A stretch of DNA of 64,000 nt. Source: Bacteroidales bacterium. Lineage in GTDB: Bacteria > Bacteroidota > Bacteroidia > Bacteroidales > UBA12077. The notes under the pieces were generated by a model. That model saw only the letters and a program-made list of their open reading frames with translations, had not been told where the DNA came from and did no database searches. The stretch covers positions 1 through 64,000 of the forward strand of contig JANQHE010000021.1 in NCBI GenBank assembly GCA_028282785.1, given 5' to 3'. The position numbers and the translations under genes were made by a program. Each line of letters begins with the position of its first letter. Within the stretch, counting starts at the first letter, position 1. Below are positions 44,182 through 53,289 of this stretch, piece by piece.

Positions 44182-45081
44182 TTATTCTTGAGTTTCTTCG
44201 TTTTGAGCTTCAGTTGTTTCTTCTGCTAATTTTTCAACTTCATCTTCAACTGGAGCACCCTCGCCTTCTAGCTGGGCAGGTTCTTTTCTTGCGCTGGTCT
44301 TTTTAGCATCAGCCCCGCCTTCCGGTTGGGCAGGTTTAGATTTTTTTTGGCCTTTTTTAGCATCTTTTGCCGGACCTTCTTTTTCCTTTTCCATCTTTCT
44401 TTCTTCTAATCCCTCTTGAATAGCGCCTGTAATCTTATCTAAAATCAGTGAGATAGATTTTGAAGCATCATCATTAGCAGGAATCGGGAAATCAACAGGA
44501 GTTGGATCTGAGTTTGTATCTACAATAGCAAATAAAGGAATGTTTAATCTTTTTGCTTCTCTTACCGCAATGTGTTCTTTCGAAACGTCAACAATAAACA
44601 TAGCTGCCGGAAGCCTTGTCATATCGGCAATACTTCCTAACATCTTTTCTAGTTTAGCTCTTTGACGCGTAATTTGTAATTTTTCTCTTTTTGCAAGATT
44701 GCTAAAAGTACCATCTTTTTCCATTTTGTCAATAGAAGCCATTTTTTTAACGGCTCTTCGAATGGTAGGGAAGTTAGTTAACATACCACCTGGCCAACGT
44801 TCTGTTACGTATGGCATTTGAGTACCTTTAACTTTTTCTGCAACTATATCTTTTGCTTGTTTTTTTGTTGCAACAAATAAAATCTTACGACCGGATTTTG
44901 CAATTTGTTTTAATGCATTACAAGCTTCTTCTAACTTTGCTTCAGTCTTCTGTAAATCAATAATGTGAATTCCATTGCGCTCCATGAAGATATAAGGAGC
45001 CATGGCTGGATTCCACTTTCTCTTCAAGTGTCCGAAATGAACACCTGCTTCTAACAATTCATTAAAATTTGTTCTTGACAT
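44182..45081 (-). CDS. rpsB: 30S ribosomal protein S2 with long C-terminal extension
   Basis: 299 residues. The canonical S2 core runs to about residue 228: the start NFNELLEAGVHFGHLKRKWNPAM, FVATKKQAKD, ERWPGGMLTNF and the DTNSDPTPVDFPIPANDDA region are all normal. An extra tail of about 71 residues follows, first Lys-rich and then Glu-rich. Within it a 27-base unit occurs twice (44310-44336 and 44256-44282, 22 of 27 bases identical), encoding PAQPEGGA and PAQLEGEG. The tail is probably disordered. Confidence 0.96.
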   Translation of the reverse strand: MSRTNFNELLEAGVHFGHLKRKWNPAMAPYIFMERNGIHIIDLQKTEAKLEEACNALKQIAKSGRKILFVATKKQAKDIVAEKVKGTQMPYVTERWPGGMLTNFPTIRRAVKKMASIDKMEKDGTFSNLAKREKLQITRQRAKLEKMLGSIADMTRLPAAMFIVDVSKEHIAVREAKRLNIPLFAIVDTNSDPTPVDFPIPANDDASKSISLILDKITGAIQEGLEERKMEKEKEGPAKDAKKGQKKSKPAQPEGGADAKKTSARKEPAQLEGEGAPVEDEVEKLAEETTEAQNEETQE

Positions 45082-45121
45082 TTAACTAATTTTTTAACGT
45101 TTACATTCTTTTTTAACAGTC

Positions 45122-45159
45122 AATTGCTGAGTAGCTCCATGCAGGACGTCTCAACAATT
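45122..45159 (-). promoter_or_regulatory. Candidate structured leader of rpsB mRNA
   Basis: In minus-strand RNA AAUUGUUGAG pairs with CUCAGCAAUU (10 bp with one U-G pair), enclosing an internal loop and a small UCC/GGA stem. The wobble pair is only possible in the minus-strand transcript, which supports a functional RNA. It lies 41 bases upstream of the rpsB ATG in the 116-base rpsI-rpsB gap. S2 autoregulates through its leader in several bacteria; a match to those leaders is not shown. Confidence 0.4.
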
Positions 45160-45197
45160 TAGATTCTAAACGGAATATTATCCAACAGAATAAAATT

Positions 45198-45584
45198 CTA
45201 TCGTTTACTAAATTGAAACTTCTTGCGCGCTTTTGGTTGACCGGGTTTTTTACGTTCTACAGTTCTAGGATCACGAGTTAAGAATCCAGCTTTTTTCAAA
45301 GCATCCCTATATTCAGGATTTACTTCGATTAATGCCCTGGAAATTCCTAATCGTACCGCCTCAGCTTGTCCTTTAATTCCACCACCAAAAATGTTGATTT
45401 TAAGGTCATACTTTCCTTCAACTTCAACTAATTCGATTGGTTGCCTAACAACGTACTGAAGTGGCTTTGTTGGGAAAAAATCTTCTAATTCTCTTCCGTT
45501 AATAGAGATTTTTCCTTTTCCTTCACTTAAATAAACCCTTGCAACAGCAGCTTTTCTTCTTCCTAAAGTATTTATTACTTCCAT
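45198..45584 (-). CDS. rpsI: 30S ribosomal protein S9
   Basis: 128 residues. The start INTLGRRKAAVARVYLSEGKGKISING and the basic C-terminus KKFQFSKR, whose tail reaches the decoding site, are standard; GGGIKGQAEAVRLGISRAL is the central block. It lies 5 bases after rplM in the usual L13-S9 pair. Confidence 0.97.
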   Translation of the reverse strand: MEVINTLGRRKAAVARVYLSEGKGKISINGRELEDFFPTKPLQYVVRQPIELVEVEGKYDLKINIFGGGIKGQAEAVRLGISRALIEVNPEYRDALKKAGFLTRDPRTVERKKPGQPKARKKFQFSKR

Positions 45585-45589
45585 TTTAT

Positions 45590-46045
45590 TTATTTAATTG
45601 AGTTTAAATCTACTTTTTTTGGTTTCTGTGCTTCTTGAGCATGCTCGTTGCCTTCATAAACATAAAGGTTTCTAAATAATTCTCTACCCAGACGATTTTT
45701 TGGTAGCATTCCTCTTACTGCCTTTTCAACAACTTCAATAGGCTTAGTTGCTAATAATTTCTCCGGAGTAGTTATTCTTTGTCCTCCCGGGTAACCTGAA
45801 TGACGAACATATTGTTTGTCTGACATTTTGTTACCTGTTAATTGAATTTGGCTTGCATTGATAACAATTACATTATCGCCACAGTCAACATGAGGAGTAA
45901 AAGAAGGCTTATTCTTTCCTCTCAAAATCATTGCAACTTTAGAAGCTAACCGGCCTAAAATTTCGTCTTTCGCGTCAACAAGAATCCATTCTTTTTGAAC
46001 AGTTTCCTTGTTTGCTGATACTGTTTTGTAACTTAATGTATCCAC
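45590..46045 (-). CDS. rplM: 50S ribosomal protein L13
   Basis: 151 residues with a GTG start at 46045; the peptide MDTLSYKTVSANKET is the usual Bacteroidota L13 beginning, so the GTG is real. ILVDAKDEILGRLASKVA, HVDCGDNVIVINA and GMLPKNRLGRELFRNLYVY are conserved L13 blocks. AGGAG lies a few bases upstream of the start. It is first in the four-gene operon and has a canonical promoter at 46110-46138. Confidence 0.97.
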   Translation of the reverse strand: MDTLSYKTVSANKETVQKEWILVDAKDEILGRLASKVAMILRGKNKPSFTPHVDCGDNVIVINASQIQLTGNKMSDKQYVRHSGYPGGQRITTPEKLLATKPIEVVEKAVRGMLPKNRLGRELFRNLYVYEGNEHAQEAQKPKKVDLNSIK

Positions 46046-46109
46046 TTTAAAACTCCTAACTTTTTAATTAATACCTTAATACATTATTTTTCCTGTATTT
46101 TGCGGATTG

Positions 46110-46138
46110 CAAAAATACAATTATTTTTTATAAATCAA
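46110..46138 (-). promoter_or_regulatory. Promoter of the rplM operon
   Basis: On the minus strand TTG (46136-46138) and TATTTTTG (46110-46117) are 18 bases apart, close to the Bacteroidota -33/-7 pattern. Transcription would start near 46103, leaving a leader of about 58 bases. The 317-base gap 46046-46362 otherwise holds only AT-rich sequence and the divergent promoter of the next gene. Confidence 0.7.
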
Positions 46139-46331
46139 GAAAATTAGCTATAAATAATTCGCTAATATCCTGACTTATAAATAATGATCATTGGTAATTG
46201 TAAACCATCGTAATTTTGAGCGGCAAATATAGTTAATTTTTGAATTGATCAATTATTAAAAGAAGATTTTCAGGTAAATAAATACAATTATTAACATTAA
46301 GATTAGTTTTTATATCTAGCATTACTTTAAT

Positions 46332-46339
46332 TATCTTTG
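46332..46339 (+). promoter_or_regulatory. Promoter -7 element for the O-antigen-ligase-like gene
   Basis: TATCTTTG, a full TAnnTTTG match, lies 23 bases upstream of the ATG at 46363. No clear -33 TTG is present. Confidence 0.5.
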
Positions 46340-46362
46340 AAAGTATAGATTTATGGAAAATC

Positions 46363-47967
46363 ATGAAGATATTCAATATTACATTTAATCACAGGAAGCT
46401 ATATTTTTTCGGACTAATTCTAACCGTTATAAGTCTGCCACTTTCAAAATTTGCAGTGAGTGTTTCAATGATATTTTTGGCGTGCAACTGGATGCTCGAA
46501 TCAGATTTTAAGAGAAAGTGGCAGAAGTTAAAAACGAGTACATCAATTTTAATTTTTATTGGATTTTTCTTAGTTCACCTATTATGGTTGATTAACACAG
46601 AAGATTTTCAATATGGATTTAAGGATATAAGTAATAAAGCGAAATTATTAATATTTCCAATTATAATAGGAACATCCGGGAAGCTTTCACTTTATCAGGT
46701 CAAAACGATTCTGATTTGGTTTACTTTGGCTGTATTGTCATCAACAATAATAAGTACCTTGATATTAGTTCAGATTATTGATTATCCCATTGAAAATATT
46801 CGAGACATATCTCCTTTTATATCGCATATTCGTTTGAGTTTATTAATAAATATCTCTATATTTTCATTAGGCTACATAATTGTTTCCATGAAACTTAAAG
46901 TATCACGATTTGAAGTTGGTGCTTATTTAACTGTGTTAGTTTGGTTTATTCTTTTCCTTTATTTATTAAGATCTTTAACCGGAATTGTAATTTTCTTAAT
47001 TCTTCTTTTTTTTGTTTTGACTTTTATGTCATTTAAAATTAAAGAATTAGTTCCAAAATTATTTTTACAGATATTACTAATAGCTATATTTATACTGATA
47101 GTGTCGTTTTTTATTCATTCAATTTCAAAGTTTTATTCAAAAGAAGTTGTTGATTTTGAAAATCTGGAAGGTTTTACGGTAAACGGGAACGTTTATAAAC
47201 ATTTTTTAGAAAGAGATCAAATAGAAAATGGGAATTATGTTTGGTTATACGTTTGTGAAAAGGAACTTGAAAAAGAATGGAACAAGATTAGTAAAATAAC
47301 ATTTTTAGATGAAGATAAAAAAGGGCAAAAAATACAACATACATTATTAAGATACTTAACTTCGAAAGGATTCAGAAAAGATTCTGTTGGCATCTCCAAA
47401 CTTTCATCTCAAGATATTAGAAATATCGAAAACGGTATGGCAAATTATATTTATGAAAAAAAATATGCCCTTTATCCGGTAATATATGATATCATTTGGC
47501 AAATAGATGTGTATAAAAAAGGATTGAATCCTGCAGGCAATTCGATTACCTTAAGAATTGAACTGGCCAAGAATGGAATGGATATAATAAGAAATAACTT
47601 TTGGTTTGGAGTAGGAACTGGTGACGTAAAAAAAGCTATTAACGATCAATTTGAAATAAATAAAAGTAGATTACCTCAAAAATACAGACTGCGAGCACAT
47701 AACTTATATATTACTTTCTTTTTGAGTTTTGGTTTAGTCGGATCTATTTTAATTTGGTTTTGTATTTTTTATCCTGTTTTTAAATTAAGAGGATTCAGAA
47801 GTTTTTTATTTACAATATTTTTTATGATAGCTTTATTATCATTTGTTAATGAAGATACATTAGAGACACATATTGGAATAACATTTTTTTCTTATTTTTA
47901 TTCGCTTTTTCTGTTTGGGATAAATATAAATGATAAAAACGAAGTGGAATATGAACAAAAATCATGA
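46363..47967 (+). CDS. O-antigen ligase-like membrane protein (Wzy_C family)
   Basis: 534 residues. About eight helices in the first half, then a large soluble extracytoplasmic insert (about residues 265-395), then the Wzy_C/WaaL-type block around FWFGVGTGDVKKAI and RAHNLYITFFLSFGLVG, and further helices. Such proteins join or polymerise lipid-linked glycans at the periplasmic face. It lies outside the polysaccharide locus but could act on that product, as no Wzy is found there. It overlaps the deaminase start by 17 bases. Confidence 0.8.
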   Translation: MKIFNITFNHRKLYFFGLILTVISLPLSKFAVSVSMIFLACNWMLESDFKRKWQKLKTSTSILIFIGFFLVHLLWLINTEDFQYGFKDISNKAKLLIFPIIIGTSGKLSLYQVKTILIWFTLAVLSSTIISTLILVQIIDYPIENIRDISPFISHIRLSLLINISIFSLGYIIVSMKLKVSRFEVGAYLTVLVWFILFLYLLRSLTGIVIFLILLFFVLTFMSFKIKELVPKLFLQILLIAIFILIVSFFIHSISKFYSKEVVDFENLEGFTVNGNVYKHFLERDQIENGNYVWLYVCEKELEKEWNKISKITFLDEDKKGQKIQHTLLRYLTSKGFRKDSVGISKLSSQDIRNIENGMANYIYEKKYALYPVIYDIIWQIDVYKKGLNPAGNSITLRIELAKNGMDIIRNNFWFGVGTGDVKKAINDQFEINKSRLPQKYRLRAHNLYITFFLSFGLVGSILIWFCIFYPVFKLRGFRSFLFTIFFMIALLSFVNEDTLETHIGITFFSYFYSLFLFGININDKNEVEYEQKS

Positions 47968-48424
47968 AGAGTTTATGCGAGAAGCAATTCGGTTATCTAT
48001 TCAAAATGTTGACGAGAATGGGGGGCCTTTTGGAGCAGTGATCGTTAAAAATGGGGAAATAATTGCTGCCGGTGTTAATCGTGTTACTTCGAATAATGAC
48101 CCAACTGCTCATGCTGAAGTGAATGCAATTCGAGAAGCTTCAAAAAAACTTGGAACATTTGATTTGCAAGGTTGTGAAATTTATTCTTCGTGTGAACCTT
48201 GTCCAATGTGTTTAGGTGCAATTTATTGGGCACGATTGGATAAATTATATTTTGCCAATACCAAACAAGATGCAAAAGAAATTGATTTTGATGATTCTTT
48301 TATATATGAAGAATTGGAACTTTCAATTGAAAACAGGAAAATTCCAACAACACAAATTCTAAGGGAAGAAGCACTTGAGGCGTTCAATAGATGGAGAGAT
48401 AAAACCGACAAAATTGAATACTAA
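47951..48424 (+). CDS. guaD: Guanine deaminase (cytidine-deaminase fold)
   Basis: 157 residues from ATG 47951; an earlier in-frame start would overlap the ligase gene more deeply. Zinc site: TAHAEVNAI and SCEPCPMC. Overall it is very close to what I know of B. subtilis GuaD: GGPFGAVIVKNGEIIA, LGAIYWARLDKLYFAN, FDDSFIYEEL and an ending in EY. It turns guanine into xanthine. TadA is the main alternative, but the FDDSFIY block and the C-terminus favour guanine deaminase. Its stop overlaps the next ATG. Confidence 0.85.
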   Translation: MNKNHEEFMREAIRLSIQNVDENGGPFGAVIVKNGEIIAAGVNRVTSNNDPTAHAEVNAIREASKKLGTFDLQGCEIYSSCEPCPMCLGAIYWARLDKLYFANTKQDAKEIDFDDSFIYEELELSIENRKIPTTQILREEALEAFNRWRDKTDKIEY

Positions 48425-48945
48425 TGTCAAGACTCCAGCGTGATTTTTTTACAAGGGATGTTTTAGAGGTTGCACCTGATTTATTAGGTAAAATTCTGGT
48501 TCGAAAATTCGACGATAATTCTATTAAAAAATATTTAATTACCGAAGTTGAGGCATATAGAGGGCATGAAGATTTAGCTTGCCATGCAAGTAAAGGAAGG
48601 ACTCCAAGAACAGAGATCATGTTTCATGAAGGAGGACATGTTTATGTATACCTGATTTATGGAATGTACTGGATGCTGAATTTTGTAACGGATTTAAAAG
48701 ATACTCCTCAAGCAGTTTTAATTCGTGGTATAGAAGGATTTGATGGACCGGGAAAATTAACTAAGAATTTATTAATAGATAAATCATTTTATGGAGAAGA
48801 TTTAATTTCAAGCAATAGGTTATGGATTGAAAATAGTCAGATATCAAAGGATTTTAAAATTAAAACTACTCCACGAATAGGAATTGATTATGCCGGCGAT
48901 ATCTATAAAAATAAACTGTGGAGGTTTATAACTGAAAAGAACTAA
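48424..48945 (+). CDS. DNA-3-methyladenine glycosylase (AAG/Mpg family)
   Basis: 173 residues. LGKILVRKF, the ITEVEAYRGHEDLACHASKGRTPR block with the catalytic Glu, GHVYVYLIYGMYWMLNFVT and AVLIRGIEG are all conserved. It excises alkylated purines. It is coupled to the guanine deaminase by a TAATG overlap and converges with the outer-membrane gene, sharing 4 bases. Confidence 0.95.
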   Translation: MSRLQRDFFTRDVLEVAPDLLGKILVRKFDDNSIKKYLITEVEAYRGHEDLACHASKGRTPRTEIMFHEGGHVYVYLIYGMYWMLNFVTDLKDTPQAVLIRGIEGFDGPGKLTKNLLIDKSFYGEDLISSNRLWIENSQISKDFKIKTTPRIGIDYAGDIYKNKLWRFITEKN

Positions 48946-50066
48946 AAATCTTTCAGAAAAAATTTATCATTAAATGTAAACATTACAGCCCATGTATATT
49001 CAAGATTACTGCCTAAAATGTCATAATAACTTTCAAATCGAACACCTAAATCAATCCCTTTAAAAACATTTTTTGAATAATTAATTTTTCCTATGGCAAG
49101 TTGCCTAATAGGTTCTTCAACGTAGAATTTAGTTCTCGAATAAGATTCAAATAATGGATTTCCTATAGGAGCAATATATTGTTCTCCATACCAATACCCA
49201 AAGTTTAGATCAAATATTGAAGTTGTTAAATCCAGCGTTGTATAACTTGCCATTCCATTAATAAACACTTGTTGCTTAGTGGGAGAAAGATCCTCATAGC
49301 TTACCACATAACTTGCTAAATTAACTTGCTTAATTAAATTAGTATTCAATGGCTTAGACAATTTAATTCCGGTTGCGTTATTGAAAATGGTTATAAGAGG
49401 TTTTGAACTATTGCTATTAATTTGTCCGCCTTCATGTCTAACTAAATTCTGGAACGGAATAGATAATTGAAAAATTTCCCTATCAATTATTAGAAATTCC
49501 GATGATAATCCTACATTAAACTGCTCTTGAAAGGGATCTCCCTGCAGAATTTGTTGCTCCCAATCTAACCACAAGTCTGCAAAAATTCGATCGCTGTTCC
49601 ATAAAAATTGGATTCCATTTTCAACGTTATTATTTAAATATCTCTCAAAATCAAAAAGAGGTTCAATCAATTTATGATTTGTAGTACCATATATATTTCC
49701 AAGAACAAAATCTAACTTTTTATGGATTTTGTATTGAAATGCTAATAATAATCTTGCCTCTACCTCATTTTTTCGACCATAATAGGTAAGAAAATTCCCT
49801 CCGAAACTCAACTTTAATTTTGTACTTGGGGCATAAACAAATTTTGGAGTAATATTAAAACCTAGTAAAGTATATCCCTCTGCAATAGGGCCAAAATACT
49901 CATTATTTTTTATGAAATTATTATTATCAATCTGTAAAAAAAGTTTTCCTGTGTCGCTGGTTTGAATTTTATAATCTTGAATAAAAATGGAATCAATTTG
50001 CGAATAAGATTGACTAATTGCAAAAATATTTAAAATGAGTATTGTAAGGGAGATCTTAAAATTCAT
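48942..50066 (-). CDS. Predicted outer-membrane beta-barrel protein, unknown function
   Basis: 374 residues. A signal peptide ends near residue 22 (SQSYSQ-IDSIF). The mature protein is made of alternating hydrophobic strands with many Tyr, Phe and Trp, and ends in EYTWAVMFTFNDKFFLKDF, like a final barrel strand with an aromatic near the end. No named family is recognised. It is a lone minus-strand gene convergent with the glycosylase. Confidence 0.6.
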   Translation of the reverse strand: MNFKISLTILILNIFAISQSYSQIDSIFIQDYKIQTSDTGKLFLQIDNNNFIKNNEYFGPIAEGYTLLGFNITPKFVYAPSTKLKLSFGGNFLTYYGRKNEVEARLLLAFQYKIHKKLDFVLGNIYGTTNHKLIEPLFDFERYLNNNVENGIQFLWNSDRIFADLWLDWEQQILQGDPFQEQFNVGLSSEFLIIDREIFQLSIPFQNLVRHEGGQINSNSSKPLITIFNNATGIKLSKPLNTNLIKQVNLASYVVSYEDLSPTKQQVFINGMASYTTLDLTTSIFDLNFGYWYGEQYIAPIGNPLFESYSRTKFYVEEPIRQLAIGKINYSKNVFKGIDLGVRFESYYDILGSNLEYTWAVMFTFNDKFFLKDF

Positions 50067-50221
50067 ATAAAATTATTATGTGTCCGAAAATAAGAAAAAA
50101 CCCTTAAAAACAACTTTTTATGTGTAGATAAATTCCAGATAAGGCAAAATTTAAGGCAAAATTTACCGTTATTTGTTTTAATTTAGAGCATTATTTTTTT
50201 GATAATTCAATTTTATATAAA

Positions 50222-53200
50222 ATGAAAAATTTCCCTTTGTACAATATTGTTGTTGGCTGGATAGCATTCTTAATTGCTGCAATTGTTTATATGTTAACGA
50301 TTGAACCTACTGCTAGTTTTTGGGATTGTGGAGAATTCATAGCATCTGCATATAAATTAGAAGTTGGTCATCCTCCAGGTGCACCATTTTTTATGATCTT
50401 AGGTAGATTTTTTACAATTCTTGGAGGATCTCCCGAGAATGCTGCAAAAATGGTTAATATATTATCTGCTTTAGCTAGTGCCTTTACAATATTGTTCTTA
50501 TTTTGGACGATCACTCACTTTGTTCGTAAAATTGTTGTTAAAACAAATGAAGATTATACTCGTGGAAATATTATAACAATAATAGGGAGTGGATTAGTTG
50601 GTGCATTAGCCTATACTTTCTCGGACACTTTTTGGTTTTCAGCTGTTGAAGCGGAAGTTTATGCAACATCTTCATTATTTACAGCTGTTGTTTTTTGGGC
50701 TATTTTAAAATGGGAGAATGAATCTGACAAAAAATATGCTAATCGTTGGATTATTTTAATTGCTTATTTGATTGGACTTTCAATAGGAGTTCATTTATTA
50801 AACTTATTGGCAATTCCTGCAATAGTTTTTGTTTACTACTTTAAGAAATACCCGGTAACCAGAAAAGGAGTATTTTATGCATTAGTAATTTCCGGAATTT
50901 TGTTAGGATCAATTATGTATGTATTGATACCTGGTATTATAAAAGTAGCTTCGTGGTTTGATTTGTTATTTGTAAATGGTTTTGGATTACCATTTAACTC
51001 TGGAGTTATATTTTACGTAGCTGTTTTAATTTCATTAGTATTTTGGGGAATAAATTATACTCAGAGAAAGGGTAAAGTTGTTTATAATACCATTATATTG
51101 GGCATAACGGTAATCTTAATTGGATATTCTTCCTATGCAATGATTGTAATTCGGTCATCTGCAGATCCACCAATGGATCAAAATAATCCTGACAATGTTT
51201 TTGATTTACTTTATTATTTAAATCGAGAGCAATATGGTGATAGACCTCTATTTTATGGTCAGATTTTTGATGCTCCAATGGTTGATAATAAAGAAACAAA
51301 ACCAGTTTACATAAAGAAAAATGGAAAATATGTAATAGCAGATCATAAAATTGAAGTTGAATATGATGATCGATTCACAACTTTGTTCCCACGAATGTAT
51401 AGCCCGGATAATAACCATGTAAATGAATATAAAAAGTGGTCAAATCTTGATGGAGATGAAATTACGGTTAATTCAAGAGGTGGACAGGCAGAGAAAAGGA
51501 TAAAACCTTCATTTGGAGATAACTTAGGATTCTTTATTAGATATCAGGTAGGACATATGTACGTTAGATATTTCATGTGGAATTTCGCCGGGCGACAAAA
51601 TGATATTCAAGGGCACGGAAATGTTTTAAAAGGTAACTGGTTAAGTGGAATACCATTTATTGATAATGCAAGATTAGGTGACCAAAGTGATGTGCCGGAA
51701 CATTTGAAAAATAATCCTGCAAGAAATGAATATTACATGCTGCCGTTCATATTAGGATTGATCGGACTATTTTTCCATTACAAAAAGCATAAATATGACT
51801 TTACAATAGTATTAATGCTATTTATCTTAACGGGCTTGGCAATTGTTGTTTATTTAAACCAATATCCATTACAACCACGTGAACGGGATTATGCCTATGC
51901 AGGATCATTTTACGCATTTTCAATTTGGTTGGGGTTAGGAGTTGCAGGATTAATTGAGTTATTAAGTAAAAAGGTTCCAAAGGTAATTTCTGCCGTTATA
52001 GTTACTTTCATAACTTTAATAATGGTACCTGGAATAATGGCTTTTGAAAATTGGGATGATCATGATAGATCGGGTCGTTATACTGCAAGGGATTTGGCAT
52101 ATAATTATCTAAATTCATGTAAGGAGAATGCCATTTTATTTACAAATGGCGATAATGATACGTTCCCACTTTGGTATGCGCAGGAAGTAGAAGGTATTAG
52201 AACAGATATAAAGGTTTGTAATCTGAGTTATTTACGTGCAGCTTGGTATATCGATCAAATGAGCAGAAAATCATATGAATCTGAAAAACTTCCATTTTCA
52301 TTAACACATGAACAATACCACAGAGGGAATCGTGATATTTTACCGATTTACGACAGAGTTGACCAAGCGGTTGATGTAAAGGATGTGATGGAATTTATTG
52401 CAAGTGATGATCCGAAAACTAAAATAAAATCACCTTTTGTTGCTAATGAAACAATTAATTATATTCCAACTAAAAAGTTTAAACTGCAGATAGATGCTCA
52501 AGATGTATTGAATAAGGGTATTGTAAGTGAAAAATATGCAGATAGAATTGTGGATAAAATGGAATGGAGCTTTGGTCAGCGATATTTATATAAAGACGGA
52601 TTAATGCTACTTGATATGTTGGCAACTAATAACTGGGAGCGTCCAATTTATTGGGCAATGACAGTTTCAAGTTCAAAGTACTTTAATCTGCAGAAATATT
52701 TTAAAGTTGATGGTTTAACTTATCAATTGGTACCGGTATTGGCTGAGAATGAAAGGTTTTATAGCGGAGAAGTAGATTCGGATGTTATGTATGATAATAT
52801 TATGAACAAATTCCGTTGGGGTGGAATAGAAGAAAATGATATTTATTTTGACGAAAATAACATTCGAATGTTTTCTAATTTAAGAAGTAGTTTTGGCCGT
52901 TTAGCAGAAAAATTAATTAAAGAAAATAAGCGAGATTCTGCACTTAAAGTTCTTGATCGTTGTATGGAGTTATTTCCTGATCATAAAATACCATACAATA
53001 ACACTTTGATTTCTGTAATTTCAGCGTATTATCATGCAGGAGCATATGAAACTGCAAATGATTTAGTTCAGAAGTTATTGGATAAAGTAAGTGCAGAATT
53101 GGACTATTATTTTAGTTTAGGCCCAAAATATGCAAGAGGAACTAAAGACATGTCTAACGAAAAACAGTTAAATTTATATATTCTTCAGGAGCTTTATAAG

Positions 53201-53287
53201 GTTACCACCGATAATAATCAAACAGAGAAAGCAAAGGATGTTGAATTAAGGTTTATGAATTACATGCAATTATATAACAGTTATTAA
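50222..53287 (+). CDS. DUF2723 protein (protein O-mannosyltransferase-like membrane protein)
   Basis: 1021 residues. The N-terminal TIEPTASFWDCGEFIASAYKLEVGHPPGAPFF carries the acidic DCGE site of the GT-C fold and is diagnostic of DUF2723 in Bacteroidota. About ten or more helices run to about residue 620, with a large soluble region inserted (about 340-470), then a long C-terminal soluble part with TPR-like helices (about 890-1021). The family is thought to glycosylate exported proteins or lipids. The deacetylase starts 2 bases after it. Confidence 0.9.
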   Translation: MKNFPLYNIVVGWIAFLIAAIVYMLTIEPTASFWDCGEFIASAYKLEVGHPPGAPFFMILGRFFTILGGSPENAAKMVNILSALASAFTILFLFWTITHFVRKIVVKTNEDYTRGNIITIIGSGLVGALAYTFSDTFWFSAVEAEVYATSSLFTAVVFWAILKWENESDKKYANRWIILIAYLIGLSIGVHLLNLLAIPAIVFVYYFKKYPVTRKGVFYALVISGILLGSIMYVLIPGIIKVASWFDLLFVNGFGLPFNSGVIFYVAVLISLVFWGINYTQRKGKVVYNTIILGITVILIGYSSYAMIVIRSSADPPMDQNNPDNVFDLLYYLNREQYGDRPLFYGQIFDAPMVDNKETKPVYIKKNGKYVIADHKIEVEYDDRFTTLFPRMYSPDNNHVNEYKKWSNLDGDEITVNSRGGQAEKRIKPSFGDNLGFFIRYQVGHMYVRYFMWNFAGRQNDIQGHGNVLKGNWLSGIPFIDNARLGDQSDVPEHLKNNPARNEYYMLPFILGLIGLFFHYKKHKYDFTIVLMLFILTGLAIVVYLNQYPLQPRERDYAYAGSFYAFSIWLGLGVAGLIELLSKKVPKVISAVIVTFITLIMVPGIMAFENWDDHDRSGRYTARDLAYNYLNSCKENAILFTNGDNDTFPLWYAQEVEGIRTDIKVCNLSYLRAAWYIDQMSRKSYESEKLPFSLTHEQYHRGNRDILPIYDRVDQAVDVKDVMEFIASDDPKTKIKSPFVANETINYIPTKKFKLQIDAQDVLNKGIVSEKYADRIVDKMEWSFGQRYLYKDGLMLLDMLATNNWERPIYWAMTVSSSKYFNLQKYFKVDGLTYQLVPVLAENERFYSGEVDSDVMYDNIMNKFRWGGIEENDIYFDENNIRMFSNLRSSFGRLAEKLIKENKRDSALKVLDRCMELFPDHKIPYNNTLISVISAYYHAGAYETANDLVQKLLDKVSAELDYYFSLGPKYARGTKDMSNEKQLNLYILQELYKVTTDNNQTEKAKDVELRFMNYMQLYNSY

Positions 53288-53289
53288 AA

